Of a stretch of 64,000 nucleotides of DNA, positions 25,091-33,619 are shown in pieces. Position 1 is the stretch's first letter; each line of letters opens with the position of its first letter. The stretch is from an uncultured Eubacterium sp. (GTDB taxonomy: Bacteria > Bacillota > Clostridia > Lachnospirales > Lachnospiraceae), in contig CAJTMV010000016.1 of assembly GCA_910577225.1 (NCBI GenBank), forward strand, positions 21,986 to 85,985, read 5' to 3'. The notes beneath the pieces are model-generated. The model was not told the DNA's origin. It did no database searches and worked only from the letters and a program-made list of their open reading frames with translations. A program made the position numbers and the translations under genes.

Positions 25091-26707
25091 ATGAAACATA
25101 AAAAAAGACAGAGTCAGGTGAAGAGAAAAAATAATATTTATCTGTATATGACAGTGCTCTTAATGATCATTTATATCGGCCTGCTGGCAGTTCTTTGTAT
25201 CTCTGAACATATGGACAGCAGAGCGACCATCCGTTCATTTGGCGATGCTTTCTGGTACTCGCTGGTTACGCTGACGACGGTTGGATATGGAGATCTGCTT
25301 CCGGTTACGCCCCTGGGACATGCGATCGGGGTCGTGTTTTTACTGATGTCAGCCGGCATTATGATGACGTTATTCGGCGCGGTGATCTCGTTTGTGACCA
25401 GCGAAGGATTTCCGCTTTTTTTACTTGGTTTTCAGCGGAATAAAAACTGGTATTACTTTGCGGACTACGGCGCGGAGGCAAATATTCTGGCCGCAAATAT
25501 CTATAAAGAAGATCCGGATACGCTGATTATTTTTGGTGAAAAAAAAGATGATCAGATGGAATTTCCGGATTATCCATGTCTGTTTATTAACGTTTCTCCG
25601 GCCCGAATTGTGTCCTGCAAGAAGAATACCGGTTCCAGGTGTAAGATTTTTCTGATGAAGGAAAACGATATCGGCGTAAACAGCCGGGCTGTCGATCTGC
25701 ATACGCTGCCGGTAGAAGTCTATGCCCGAACGACAAACGGACAGGATCACCTTTCCGGAAACATTCGCTTTTTTCACAGTTACGATTGCTGCGCCAGACA
25801 ATACTGGCGTTCGAAGCCGTTATGCAGCCACGAAAATTCGATTGTAGTGATCGGATTTGGAAATTATGGACGGTGTATACTGGAACGTGCGATTCTGACA
25901 AATGTGATTTCGGTGGATCAGCATATAGCGTATCATGTTTTCGGGGACGCGACCGATTTTCTGGCAATGCACAGATATTTACATAAAGTATTTTCCATGG
26001 GAGAGACGTCAGAAACCTCGGATTCGCTGATTTTTTATGACGAGATGTGGGAACGGCAGTATGAAATACTGGAACAGGCGGACCGTATCATTATCTGTAC
26101 GGACGACGAGCCGCAGGGGTGGAGTATTTTCTGGCAGCTGAACCGCTATTACAGGATTCACGGACAGATTCATCTGCACAGTAACCGTAAGGCGCCCGGC
26201 GTATCGTATTTTGGCACAAATGAAGAAATCTATACGCCAAATCAGATTATGAGGACGGCACTGAACCAGGCGGCGATTCAGATTAATGAAATTTTTCGAA
26301 AATCGGTCGATTATCCGACGCTTAGCTGGGAGCGTCTGGACGATTTTCACAGAGAATCCAAAATATCAGCTGCGGATCATCTGCTGACGAAAATACGGAT
26401 CCTGTTAAAAGACGAAACAATCACTGCATATACGGAAGAAACGGTAAAGAGAGCTTATGCGGAATATTGTGAGACAAAGAAGGACGAAACGGTCCGGGAC
26501 AGGTATCGCAGGCTCGATCATATGCGCTGGCTTCGTTTTTATACGTTTTATAACTGGAGCTACGGAGTGGTACGGGACGACGGGGCAAGGCAGCATCCGA
26601 TGCTTTGTTCTTATACAGAGCTGACGCCGGAACAAAGAAAAGAACGTGACGCAGCGTGGGAACTGCTGGGCAGCATGGCAGCGGAGATCCAGGAGACTAA
26701 CACATAA
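25091..26707 (+). CDS. Potassium-channel-like protein with Rossmann-like domain and C-terminal RyR-type domain
   Basis: A 538-residue membrane protein. Residues 18-37 and 75-100 are membrane segments around a pore helix and the K+ selectivity filter TVGYGD (63-68): a two-helix channel. Residues 118-400 contain Rossmann-like sections, the clearest being NSIVVIGFGNYGRCILERA (GxGxxG at 255-260), reminiscent of the RCK/TrkA-N domains that gate such channels. Residues 412-525 resemble the ryanodine-receptor repeat (RyR, PF02026): SWERLDDFH, then LDHMRWLRFYTFYNWSYG and HPMLCSYTELTPEQRKERD. RyR domains in bacteria are known but have no settled ligand. The gene stands between the Sfp-type gene and azlC and has a poor ribosome binding site (AAAAGGAAA). 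The channel assignment is strong, while the RyR call rests on motif resemblance. Confidence 0.75.
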   Translation: MKHKKRQSQVKRKNNIYLYMTVLLMIIYIGLLAVLCISEHMDSRATIRSFGDAFWYSLVTLTTVGYGDLLPVTPLGHAIGVVFLLMSAGIMMTLFGAVISFVTSEGFPLFLLGFQRNKNWYYFADYGAEANILAANIYKEDPDTLIIFGEKKDDQMEFPDYPCLFINVSPARIVSCKKNTGSRCKIFLMKENDIGVNSRAVDLHTLPVEVYARTTNGQDHLSGNIRFFHSYDCCARQYWRSKPLCSHENSIVVIGFGNYGRCILERAILTNVISVDQHIAYHVFGDATDFLAMHRYLHKVFSMGETSETSDSLIFYDEMWERQYEILEQADRIIICTDDEPQGWSIFWQLNRYYRIHGQIHLHSNRKAPGVSYFGTNEEIYTPNQIMRTALNQAAIQINEIFRKSVDYPTLSWERLDDFHRESKISAADHLLTKIRILLKDETITAYTEETVKRAYAEYCETKKDETVRDRYRRLDHMRWLRFYTFYNWSYGVVRDDGARQHPMLCSYTELTPEQRKERDAAWELLGSMAAEIQETNT

Positions 26708-26730
26708 CGATATACAGGGGAATTTTTAAA

Positions 26731-27450
26731 ATGAATCAGAATAAAAATGCTTTTATCAACGGCATACGAGATGGTATTCCGATTGCGCTGGGTTATTTTG
26801 CAGTAGCATTTTCGTTAGGTATCGTGGCAAAAAAAGCGGGGTTAAATCCCGTACAGGGGTTTTTATCGAGTATGCTGAATCATGCTTCGGCAGGTGAATA
26901 TGCGGAGTTTACGGTGATTATGGCGGATGCGCCTTATGTGGAGATGGCAGTTGTCATTCTGATCACGAATATCAGATATCTTTTGATGAGCTGTGCGCTG
27001 AGCCAGAAGCTGCACCCGGACACTTCCCTGCTGCATCGGCTTGTCGTCGGGTTTGGAATTACCGATGAAATATTTGGAATTAGCATTGCCAGACTGGGGA
27101 ATCTGAACCCGTATTATAACTACGGCGCAATGTTTATCGCTCTGCCCGGATGGTCGATGGGAACGGCGCTTGGAATTGTCGCGGGCAATATATTGCCGGT
27201 TTCCGTTGTCAGCGCGCTAAGCGTAGCGCTGTATGGGATGTTTGTAGCGATTATCATACCGGTATCGAAGCAGAATAAAATTGTCGGGGGAGTCGTTGTC
27301 GTGAGCTTTCTCGCAAGCTATGCGGCATCCAGAATAAAGCTGTTTGACCGAATGTCTGACAGCATGAAGATCAGCCTGTTAACAGTAGTAATTGCAGGGA
27401 CTGCCGCCGCTTTGTTTCCAATAAAGACAGAGCAGGAAGAAATAAAATAA
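26731..27450 (+). CDS. azlC: AzlC family branched-chain amino acid exporter, large subunit
   Basis: A 239-residue membrane protein with the family start FINGIRDGIPIALGYFAVAFSLG, the motif LNHASAGEYAEF and NIRYLLMSCALSQKL. AzlC and AzlD together export branched-chain amino acids (and the analogue 4-azaleucine in Bacillus). azlD follows after 34 bases. The GxxxG-rich helices suggest about six membrane segments. The nearby threonine dehydratase makes an isoleucine precursor, but the two are 7 kb apart, so any link is speculative. Confidence 0.88.
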   Translation: MNQNKNAFINGIRDGIPIALGYFAVAFSLGIVAKKAGLNPVQGFLSSMLNHASAGEYAEFTVIMADAPYVEMAVVILITNIRYLLMSCALSQKLHPDTSLLHRLVVGFGITDEIFGISIARLGNLNPYYNYGAMFIALPGWSMGTALGIVAGNILPVSVVSALSVALYGMFVAIIIPVSKQNKIVGGVVVVSFLASYAASRIKLFDRMSDSMKISLLTVVIAGTAAALFPIKTEQEEIK

Positions 27451-27484
27451 AACGGATCGTTTACCAGGGAGGAGATAATACCAT

Positions 27485-27799
27485 ATGGAGCATAATATTT
27501 ATTTGTACATACTTGTAGCGGCAGCGGTTTCCTGTCTGATACGCGTGCTGCCGCTGACGCTGATTCGGGGAAAAATCAGACATCCGTTTTTACGATCCTT
27601 TCTGTATTATGTCCCGTATGTAACGCTTGCAGTGATGACATTTCCGGCGATTTTGTCTGCTCCGCAGCTTCCGTTTGCGGGAATTGCAGCTTTTGTCATT
27701 GGGATCGCCGCCGCCTGGAAGGGAGTCAGTATGGCAGGAATCGCTGTACTCTGCTGTGCGGTCGTGTTTATCTGTGAGACAGCGGCTGTTTATTTGTAA
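27485..27799 (+). CDS. azlD: AzlD family branched-chain amino acid exporter, small subunit
   Basis: A 104-residue, four-segment membrane protein with the family features SCLIRVLPLTLIRGKI, FLRSFLYYVPYVTLAVMTFPAIL and AAWKGVSMAGIAVL. The start follows GGGAGGAG. It ends the azlCD unit at a hairpin. Confidence 0.88.
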   Translation: MEHNIYLYILVAAAVSCLIRVLPLTLIRGKIRHPFLRSFLYYVPYVTLAVMTFPAILSAPQLPFAGIAAFVIGIAAAWKGVSMAGIAVLCCAVVFICETAAVYL

Positions 27800-27803
27800 A
27801 AAA

Positions 27804-27829
27804 CGATCCGGCTGCCGGATCGATGTTTT
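27804..27829 (+). terminator. Terminator-like hairpin after azlD
   Basis: CGATCCGG / CCGGATCG with a three-base loop, followed by ATGTTTTG. The short T-run means it may be leaky. Confidence 0.5.
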
Positions 27830-27855
27830 GCATACGATAAAAGAGGATGTTTCAA

Positions 27856-29955
27856 ATGAGAAAAAAAAGTATTTTAAAACAGCTGCTAATTCCGATGCTG
27901 ACGCTTGCGGTAGCGCTGCCCGCCGTTGTACTCGTAATATTTACGACATCTTATGAACGGGAGATTTATGAAAAAAATAAACAGCTTTCCGGTCTGATGG
28001 CAGGCGAAATCTCCATTTTTATGGATAAAGCCTATCAGGTCAGCGCAGAGCTGGCGGACAATCCGGGTGTTCTGACCATGGATACGGATGTGCAGACGCC
28101 GATTCTGAAACGGTGTGTGGAAAGAAATTCCTACCTGGATCAGATCTATGTACAAGGTATGGATGGCATGCAGACCGGACGTTCGAGCGGAGAGCTGGCG
28201 GATCGTTCTTCGAGATGGTGGTTTTTGCAGATGATGGAACAACCGGAAGCGTTTATATCCAAATCTTACTATTCCGTTGCAACCGGAATGCCATGTGCTT
28301 CGGTATTTTTTCCAATGATGCAGAACAACGAAATGACGGGTATTTATGCCGCGGATTTAAAACTGGACTTTTTGCAGGATTTAATCGGAAAACATTCCGA
28401 TGAGGCAGACGGCAGGATTTCTTTTGTTATCGACGGAGAAGGAGTCGTAGTCGCGCACCCGGATCTTATGCAGGTAGAAGAGCAGTACAATTACAAAGAA
28501 CTGACCCGAACGGCAGCCGTAAAGGATGCGGCGGGCAATCCGGCTGTAGATAAAGACGGAAACATTCAGACGCAGCAGCACCCGCTGGAGCTGTCGGATG
28601 ATTTAAAACAGCTGATCGACGGGGTTATGGCCGGAGAGAGCGGCAGTACAAAAGTATCTTATGACGGACAGACCTGTTATGCCGGTTATGCAGCGATCGG
28701 ACTGCAGGGAAATTCCGATTCGTGGTCGCTGATTACCCTGCAGAAACAGAGCGCTGCCATGGCGGTAGCTGTCCGTATGCTGTTCGCGTCAGCGGCAGTT
28801 TCTCTGGCCGCAGCCGCGATCGTTGTTTTGCTGGTATTTCATCTGGCACGGGGACTGACCAGACCGGTTGTCGCGATTTCCAGACTGATGAAAGACGCGG
28901 CAGAAGGAGATTTTTCCGTTACTGCCGATACGGGGAGTCAGACCGAAGTCGGACAGCTCGCAGAAAGTTATAATGTGATGGCGGGCAGAATCAGCGGCGC
29001 GCTGCGGCATATGGCTGATTATACGAAGGATTTGCTGCAGTGCTCTGACCGTCTGCAGGAAATGGAGTCAGATATCGATGTGATCAGCCAGGCAATGCAG
29101 GAAATCTCAGACGGTACAGCGGCGCAGACGACTGAGGTTGGACAGGTCACGGAACATGTCGCGCAGATGGAAGAGCGTTTTGACAGGCTGCGGGAAAAAA
29201 GCGCGCAGCTGCTGCGAGAGGCCCGGCATACAGTAACGTCTGGTCAGGAGGGTATCCGTAGTATTCAGGAGCTGGAAGAACAAAACCGCAGAGTGGAAAG
29301 CAATATGGACGCATCTTATGAAAAAATCCGGCTGTTAAAGGATCATTCGTCAAAAATTGCTGAGATTGTAGGGACAATTGGCAGTATTTCGTCCGAAACG
29401 GAACTGCTGGCGCTAAATGCAAGCATCGAAGCGGCCAGAGCCGGAGAGCATGGCAGGGGATTTGCCGTTGTGGCGGAGTCTGTCGGCAGGCTTGCGGCCG
29501 ATTCTTCAAAAGCAGCGGCGGATATCGCGTCGATGATCGACGCATTCTGCAGCGATATAGACGGCATCGTATCGCAGTTTGAAGAGATGAAGACGATCAT
29601 TATGACTCAGATTATGGCGGTGCAAAAGACCGGCGATATTTTCAGGGATTTTAAAAGAGTTACGGAACAGACCGGAAGCTCTGTCAGTGATATGAACGGT
29701 TTTATTCAGGAAATGTATGAGATCGATCAGCAGATTGCCGCCGCCGCGCTGCGGATTCATGATATTTCAAAACAGGCGGAAAATCTGTCCTCTGAGGCGG
29801 CAGCTTCTGTAGAAAAAGAACTGATGGATATTCAGATCGGCGTGGAAAGTCTTACGATGGTATCTGATCTGATGGAACAGGAGATGCGCAAATTCAGGCT
29901 AAATACCGCGGTCTGTGAAGAGGAGCGTATCGAAGAAGGGACAGATGGACCATGA
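27856..29955 (+). CDS. Methyl-accepting chemotaxis protein, Cache-type sensor
   Basis: A 699-residue chemoreceptor starting at ATG 27856, nine bases after AGAGG. A membrane segment at about residues 8-33 is followed by an outer ligand domain of about 250 residues with dCache-like features (SRWWFLQMMEQPEAFISKSYY, FPMMQNNEMTGIYAADLKL, GEGVVVAHPDL). A second segment lies at about 298-322, then HAMP, then the methyl-accepting coiled coil with the conserved tip ELLALNASIEAARAGEHGRGF. There are no che or flagellar genes nearby, so it is an orphan receptor. It overlaps the next gene (MATE exporter) by 4 bp, an unusual pairing. Confidence 0.9.
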   Translation: MRKKSILKQLLIPMLTLAVALPAVVLVIFTTSYEREIYEKNKQLSGLMAGEISIFMDKAYQVSAELADNPGVLTMDTDVQTPILKRCVERNSYLDQIYVQGMDGMQTGRSSGELADRSSRWWFLQMMEQPEAFISKSYYSVATGMPCASVFFPMMQNNEMTGIYAADLKLDFLQDLIGKHSDEADGRISFVIDGEGVVVAHPDLMQVEEQYNYKELTRTAAVKDAAGNPAVDKDGNIQTQQHPLELSDDLKQLIDGVMAGESGSTKVSYDGQTCYAGYAAIGLQGNSDSWSLITLQKQSAAMAVAVRMLFASAAVSLAAAAIVVLLVFHLARGLTRPVVAISRLMKDAAEGDFSVTADTGSQTEVGQLAESYNVMAGRISGALRHMADYTKDLLQCSDRLQEMESDIDVISQAMQEISDGTAAQTTEVGQVTEHVAQMEERFDRLREKSAQLLREARHTVTSGQEGIRSIQELEEQNRRVESNMDASYEKIRLLKDHSSKIAEIVGTIGSISSETELLALNASIEAARAGEHGRGFAVVAESVGRLAADSSKAAADIASMIDAFCSDIDGIVSQFEEMKTIIMTQIMAVQKTGDIFRDFKRVTEQTGSSVSDMNGFIQEMYEIDQQIAAAALRIHDISKQAENLSSEAAASVEKELMDIQIGVESLTMVSDLMEQEMRKFRLNTAVCEEERIEEGTDGP

Positions 29956-31301
29956 GCCAGCAGGATTTAACCAAAGGTTCGGTATTTCCAACGATGTCAT
30001 GGTTTGCCCTGCCGATGATTTTCGGCAATATTTTGCAGCAGGGATATAATATCGTGGATACCTGGGTCGTCGGGCATATGATTGGGCCGGATGCACTGGC
30101 AGCCGTTGGTTCGGCATTTGCGCTTATGACATTTTTAACGTCTGTTCTGCTTGGACTTTGTATGGGCAGCGGAACCGTATTTTCCCTTTGTTTCGGCAGG
30201 CAGGACGGGCGACAGTTAAAAAGCAGTCTTTGCGCGTCGTTTCTGATACTGGCGGTAATTGTGCTGTTTCTTACAACAGCGTCTGTGCTGGGTGTGGACG
30301 TTTGGATCGTCTTTATGAATATCCCGGCGCAGATTAGGACGATGACGCGGGAATATCTGCTGCTCGTATTTTACGGCATTCCGGCCATTGCCGTCTACAA
30401 TTTTTTTGGAGCTTATTTAAAATCAGTCGGCAATTCGCTCGTACCGCTGCTGTTTCTCGGCATTTCCACGATACTGAATATTTTGCTGGATTTGCTGTTT
30501 GTGGCAGTGTTTGCGTGGGGCGCGAAAGGCGCGGCGTCCGCGACAATTATTTCGCAGTATCTGTCAGGAATCGGGATCGGCGGTTATGTTCTGGTCAGAG
30601 AACGGGAGGTGCGGGACGCTTTTTTGCATTTTCATGTGAATACGTCCAGTCTGCGGGAGATTGCGAATTATTCGGTACTGACCTGTATGCAGCAGTCTGT
30701 GATGAATCTGGGCATATTAATGGTGCAGGGGCTGGTAAACAGCTTTGGGACTTCTGTAATGGCGGCGTTTGCGGCTGCCGTTAAAATAGAAGCGTTTGCC
30801 TATATGCCGGCGCAGGAATATGCAAATGCTTTTTCCACGTTTACCGCGCAGAACATGGGCGCAGGATTAAAACGCAGGGTGTTAAGCGGAATCCGGTGCG
30901 CGTCGGCAACGGTCGTTTTGTACTGTCTGTTGGCGTCCCTGCTCATCTGGCTGCTGGCTGAGCCATTACTGCTTATTTTTATCCAATCGTCCCAGACCGT
31001 TATTCTTGCAGAAGGGATCCGGTATCTGCGCATTGTGGGGCCGTTTTACTGCGGGATTGGATGTCTGTTTTTATTTTATGGATTATACCGTGCGATTGGA
31101 AAGCCTGCGATGTCTGTCGTACTGACTGTGATATCTTTGGGAACGCGCGTCATACTTTCTTATGCGCTGTCATCCAGGCAGGCATTTGGAGCGGCCGGGA
31201 TCTGGTGGTCCATTCCGATTGGGTGGGGACTGGCAGATCTGACCGGCTATGTGTATTACAGATGTTGTATGCGATCTGGTGAGAAAGGACCAAAGGGATA
31301 G
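29952..31301 (+). CDS. MATE family efflux transporter
   Basis: A 449-residue multidrug/toxin exporter with about 12 membrane segments in two halves. The N-terminus has PTMSWFALPMIFGNILQQGYNIVDTWVVGHMIGPDALAAVG, and the second half has MAAFAAAVKIEAFAYMPAQEYANAFSTFTAQNMGAG (described here by its parts MAAFAAAVKIEAFAY and FTAQNMGAG). These are typical of the DinF/NorM-like branch common in Lachnospiraceae. Its ATG overlaps the chemoreceptor stop, so the two are co-translated. The substrate is unknown. Confidence 0.9.
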   Translation: MSQQDLTKGSVFPTMSWFALPMIFGNILQQGYNIVDTWVVGHMIGPDALAAVGSAFALMTFLTSVLLGLCMGSGTVFSLCFGRQDGRQLKSSLCASFLILAVIVLFLTTASVLGVDVWIVFMNIPAQIRTMTREYLLLVFYGIPAIAVYNFFGAYLKSVGNSLVPLLFLGISTILNILLDLLFVAVFAWGAKGAASATIISQYLSGIGIGGYVLVREREVRDAFLHFHVNTSSLREIANYSVLTCMQQSVMNLGILMVQGLVNSFGTSVMAAFAAAVKIEAFAYMPAQEYANAFSTFTAQNMGAGLKRRVLSGIRCASATVVLYCLLASLLIWLLAEPLLLIFIQSSQTVILAEGIRYLRIVGPFYCGIGCLFLFYGLYRAIGKPAMSVVLTVISLGTRVILSYALSSRQAFGAAGIWWSIPIGWGLADLTGYVYYRCCMRSGEKGPKG

Positions 31302-31337
31302 GAATCGTCGATCAGGAAGTGAAAATCTTAAAGGAAG

Positions 31338-31367
31338 AACCGTCAGTAAATGCTGGCGGTTTTTTTC
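31338..31367 (+). terminator. Intrinsic terminator after the MATE gene
   Basis: AACCGTCAG / CTGGCGGTT (one G-U) with a six-base loop, followed by seven T. Confidence 0.8.
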
Positions 31368-31433
31368 GTGTGCAGATCGATTTGCAAAAAAGAAAAATAT
31401 CTGCAACAAAAGCATACCGTCTGCGATCTAATG

Positions 31434-31447
31434 TATGTAATTACATA
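31434..31447. promoter_or_regulatory. Perfect 14-bp palindrome before the ECF sigma gene
   Basis: TATGTAATTACATA reads the same on both strands, 42 bases ahead of the sigma factor start. It could be an operator for a dimeric repressor or part of the promoter region. TGCAAC-N16-CGATCT just upstream (31402-31429) is a possible but weak ECF-type self promoter. Confidence 0.4.
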
Positions 31448-31488
31448 AGACACACAACATGCCGGCAGGGGACAGGAAGGGGTCTGTG

Positions 31489-32007
31489 ATGAAAACACTG
31501 ATTCAGCGTGCAATAAAAAAAGATGCGGAATGCTTTATCCGATTGATGGAGGAGAATAAACAGTCGATGCTAAAAGTGGCCTACGGATTTTTTTCGAATG
31601 AAGAAGATGTGGCGGACGTGATGCAGCAGACTGTGCTCGATGCTTATGAACATATCGGTGAATTGAAAAAAGCCGCTTATTTTAAGACGTGGCTGATCCG
31701 CATATTGATCAATAACTGCAATCAGCTGTATAACAGCAGAAAACGTATCGTTATGGGGGAAAAACTGGCAGAGGAATCCTATGTTGACGATTATCCGCAG
31801 GAGAATACTTTTTTTCAGCTGCTTTCATTGCTGCAAAAAGATGACAGAGCCGTATTCTGGCTTTATTACGGAGAAGGATATACAACAAAAGAAATTAGTC
31901 AGATACTTGACAGAAACGAAAGTACGATTCGCAGCCGTATCCGCCGTGGGAAGGAACAAATACGCAGACAAATACAGGGAGAGGAGTGGATTTTTTATGG
32001 AAAATAA
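31489..32007 (+). CDS. ECF-type RNA polymerase sigma factor
   Basis: A 172-residue sigma-70 family protein of the extracytoplasmic function group. Region 2 is LDAYEHIGELKKAAYFKTWLIRI with the preceding DVADVMQQTV, and region 4 is the helix-turn-helix YTTKEISQILDRNESTIRSR. There is no region 3. Start ATG 31489 is set by GGAAGGGG; an earlier in-frame ATG has no site. The next gene overlaps its 3' end and encodes the likely anti-sigma factor. Such pairs usually answer envelope stress such as lysozyme or antimicrobial peptides. Confidence 0.9.
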   Translation: MKTLIQRAIKKDAECFIRLMEENKQSMLKVAYGFFSNEEDVADVMQQTVLDAYEHIGELKKAAYFKTWLIRILINNCNQLYNSRKRIVMGEKLAEESYVDDYPQENTFFQLLSLLQKDDRAVFWLYYGEGYTTKEISQILDRNESTIRSRIRRGKEQIRRQIQGEEWIFYGK

Positions 32008-33196
32008 GCAAAAAGACGATCAGCTGGAACAAAAGATCAGACATACGATAAACGAAACTGTTTTGGAATCCGAACTTGTCAGTCAAAAAATGCAGGAGGC
32101 TTATGACAAAATCAGAAAGATGCAAAAGACCAGAAAACGAAAGGTATCTCTTGTAGTCAGATTCGGCACGGTTGCAGCGGTCCTGGCTGTTGCGACGATA
32201 TATTGCGTAAAAAATCCTGCGATCGCGGCACAGATTCCTTTTCTTGGAAATATTTTCCGCGACCTGGAGGGACAGGTATCTTTTCCGGGCGATTACAGCG
32301 AAAAATCCATCAAACTGGGCGCAGCCGGGGAGGAAAAAGATCGACGTCAGAAACAGGATGCGTCAGACGACAGAAACGATGCCGGACAGACCGTGCCGAT
32401 GGAAGAAACAGCAGACGGCGTTACGGTTACTCTTTCTGAAGCAGCCTGCGACTACAATTCCATTTATCTGGCCTTACTGGTGAAAAATGAAAAAGGCTTT
32501 TCAAAAGACGCCACGTATCCAAATATTCTGTTTTATGACGCAAAGCTGAAGCTGGAAAAACAGGATGGCAGTGTCGACAAATTCGAGTACGAAACAGAGG
32601 GGATTTATACGGTTGGTATCGAAGGGGAATATATCGATGCGCATACGTTTCAGGGAATTTACCAGTTTGGCACAGCTGATCTGGATCTTTCGGAGTATAC
32701 GGCCTGTGATCTGATTTTTACAGAGTTTGAACAGCTTCTGCCAACCGGCGGGACAGAGACGATTACCGTGCCGGATTATGGCGAGGTCACCCGTCTGATA
32801 CCGGACAGCGTACATTATAAAGGACCGTGGAAATTTCATCTTAATCTGGAAGACATGGAAGTAAATGAACAGGAAATTCCTGTTCAGGAAACAAATGAGA
32901 ACGGCTTTGGCATAGAAAAAATCGTAAAGACAGAGTTTGCAATCTATGCCGTTCCGATTTTGCCGGAGGGGGAAAAAGAATATGATTACGTTGCTACGAT
33001 CTGGGACGCAGACGGGGAACCGCTCGATAATCGTGACTTTGGTAAGTATTTAACGATGAGTCACTATGGCAGGGATGTTTCCAGCGTGACAGTTTACCTT
33101 TTAAAGATGCAGGATTTTCTTGACCATAAAGGTGAGAATTCTTATTTACAGCCAAAAAAAGCGGTTTATCAGACAACGGTTCGTCTTGACGACTGA
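31997..33196 (+). CDS. Anti-sigma factor, DUF4179 type
   Basis: A 399-residue single-pass membrane protein. The cytosolic N-terminus (about 50 residues, helical) would bind the sigma factor. The membrane segment LVVRFGTVAAVLAVATIYCV (about 56-75) is followed by NPAIAAQIPFLGNIFRDLEG, a hallmark of DUF4179 proteins. The outer part of about 300 residues is rich in beta-strands. Start ATG 31997 lies inside the sigma gene (11-bp overlap), preceded by AGAGGAGTGG. Release of the sigma factor probably needs regulated proteolysis. The signal is unknown. Confidence 0.85.
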   Translation: MENKQKDDQLEQKIRHTINETVLESELVSQKMQEAYDKIRKMQKTRKRKVSLVVRFGTVAAVLAVATIYCVKNPAIAAQIPFLGNIFRDLEGQVSFPGDYSEKSIKLGAAGEEKDRRQKQDASDDRNDAGQTVPMEETADGVTVTLSEAACDYNSIYLALLVKNEKGFSKDATYPNILFYDAKLKLEKQDGSVDKFEYETEGIYTVGIEGEYIDAHTFQGIYQFGTADLDLSEYTACDLIFTEFEQLLPTGGTETITVPDYGEVTRLIPDSVHYKGPWKFHLNLEDMEVNEQEIPVQETNENGFGIEKIVKTEFAIYAVPILPEGEKEYDYVATIWDADGEPLDNRDFGKYLTMSHYGRDVSSVTVYLLKMQDFLDHKGENSYLQPKKAVYQTTVRLDD

Positions 33197-33226
33197 AAAA
33201 CCAGGTTCCCTGTTTTCGCTCCAAAG

Positions 33227-33376
33227 TTCGTTACTGTTCACAGGTAAACCTGCAAACAGTAACGAAATCCAGCCATTAGAAGTTTGCCTTCGGCAAAGGC
33301 CGGATTTCCTCCTGGCATATTTTACGCATTCTTACAGACTTTGCAGCAAGTGCAAAGTCCTGGTGTGAACAGTAAC
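33227..33376. repeat. Structured intergenic element with nested and outer inverted repeats
   Basis: The left arm GTTACTGTTCAC (33230-33241) has two possible partners: an inner one that makes a perfect 12-bp hairpin (33227-33238 with 33255-33266) and an outer one, GTGAACAGTAAC (33365-33376), that closes the whole 150-bp element. Inside lie TTTGCC-TTC-GGCAAA (about 33282-33297), AAATCC/GGATTT flanking it, and GACTTTGCA / TGCAAAGTC (33337-33345 with 33351-33359). It starts 30 bases after the anti-sigma stop. It looks like a MITE-like or REP-like repeat, or a structured RNA. The rest of this gap (33377-33619) holds the small reading frame listed separately and TATAAT at 33438-33443 without a good -35. 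Confidence 0.7.
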
Positions 33377-33441
33377 CAAAGTTCTGATAAAAATGGAATT
33401 TATTATAAAAAACAGCCACACTTGGAAAAATATATGATATA

Positions 33442-33600
33442 ATGACACAGTATGTGGAACGTGATATCGATCGCTGGAGAGCAGGGAACCTGAGGCATGT
33501 TTACAAATTACCGGCGAACCGGTCCGGTTATTTCCGAATGAGAGAAGCGTTTTCGCGCTGGAAGAAAGAACCGGCAGAAGCAGGGGCTGTACAGGGATGA
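33442..33600 (+). CDS. Possible small basic protein (52 residues), unproven
   Basis: An ATG-initiated frame (MTQYVERDIDRWRAGNLRH ... ending EAGAVQG) fills most of the gap before the GNAT gene. It is basic and hydrophilic with no family I recognise. The start has no Shine-Dalgarno sequence, and a TATAAT overlaps the start codon, which argues for a leaderless transcript or for chance. Listed because nothing else explains these 160 bases. Confidence 0.25.
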   Translation: MTQYVERDIDRWRAGNLRHVYKLPANRSGYFRMREAFSRWKKEPAEAGAVQG

Positions 33601-33619
33601 ATAACGGAGGGAAGGAATT

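Noticed and set aside
33442..33619. Riboswitch or T-box leader before the GNAT gene
   Set aside because: I looked for T-box, glycine, TPP, SAM and c-di-GMP core motifs and found none that fit.
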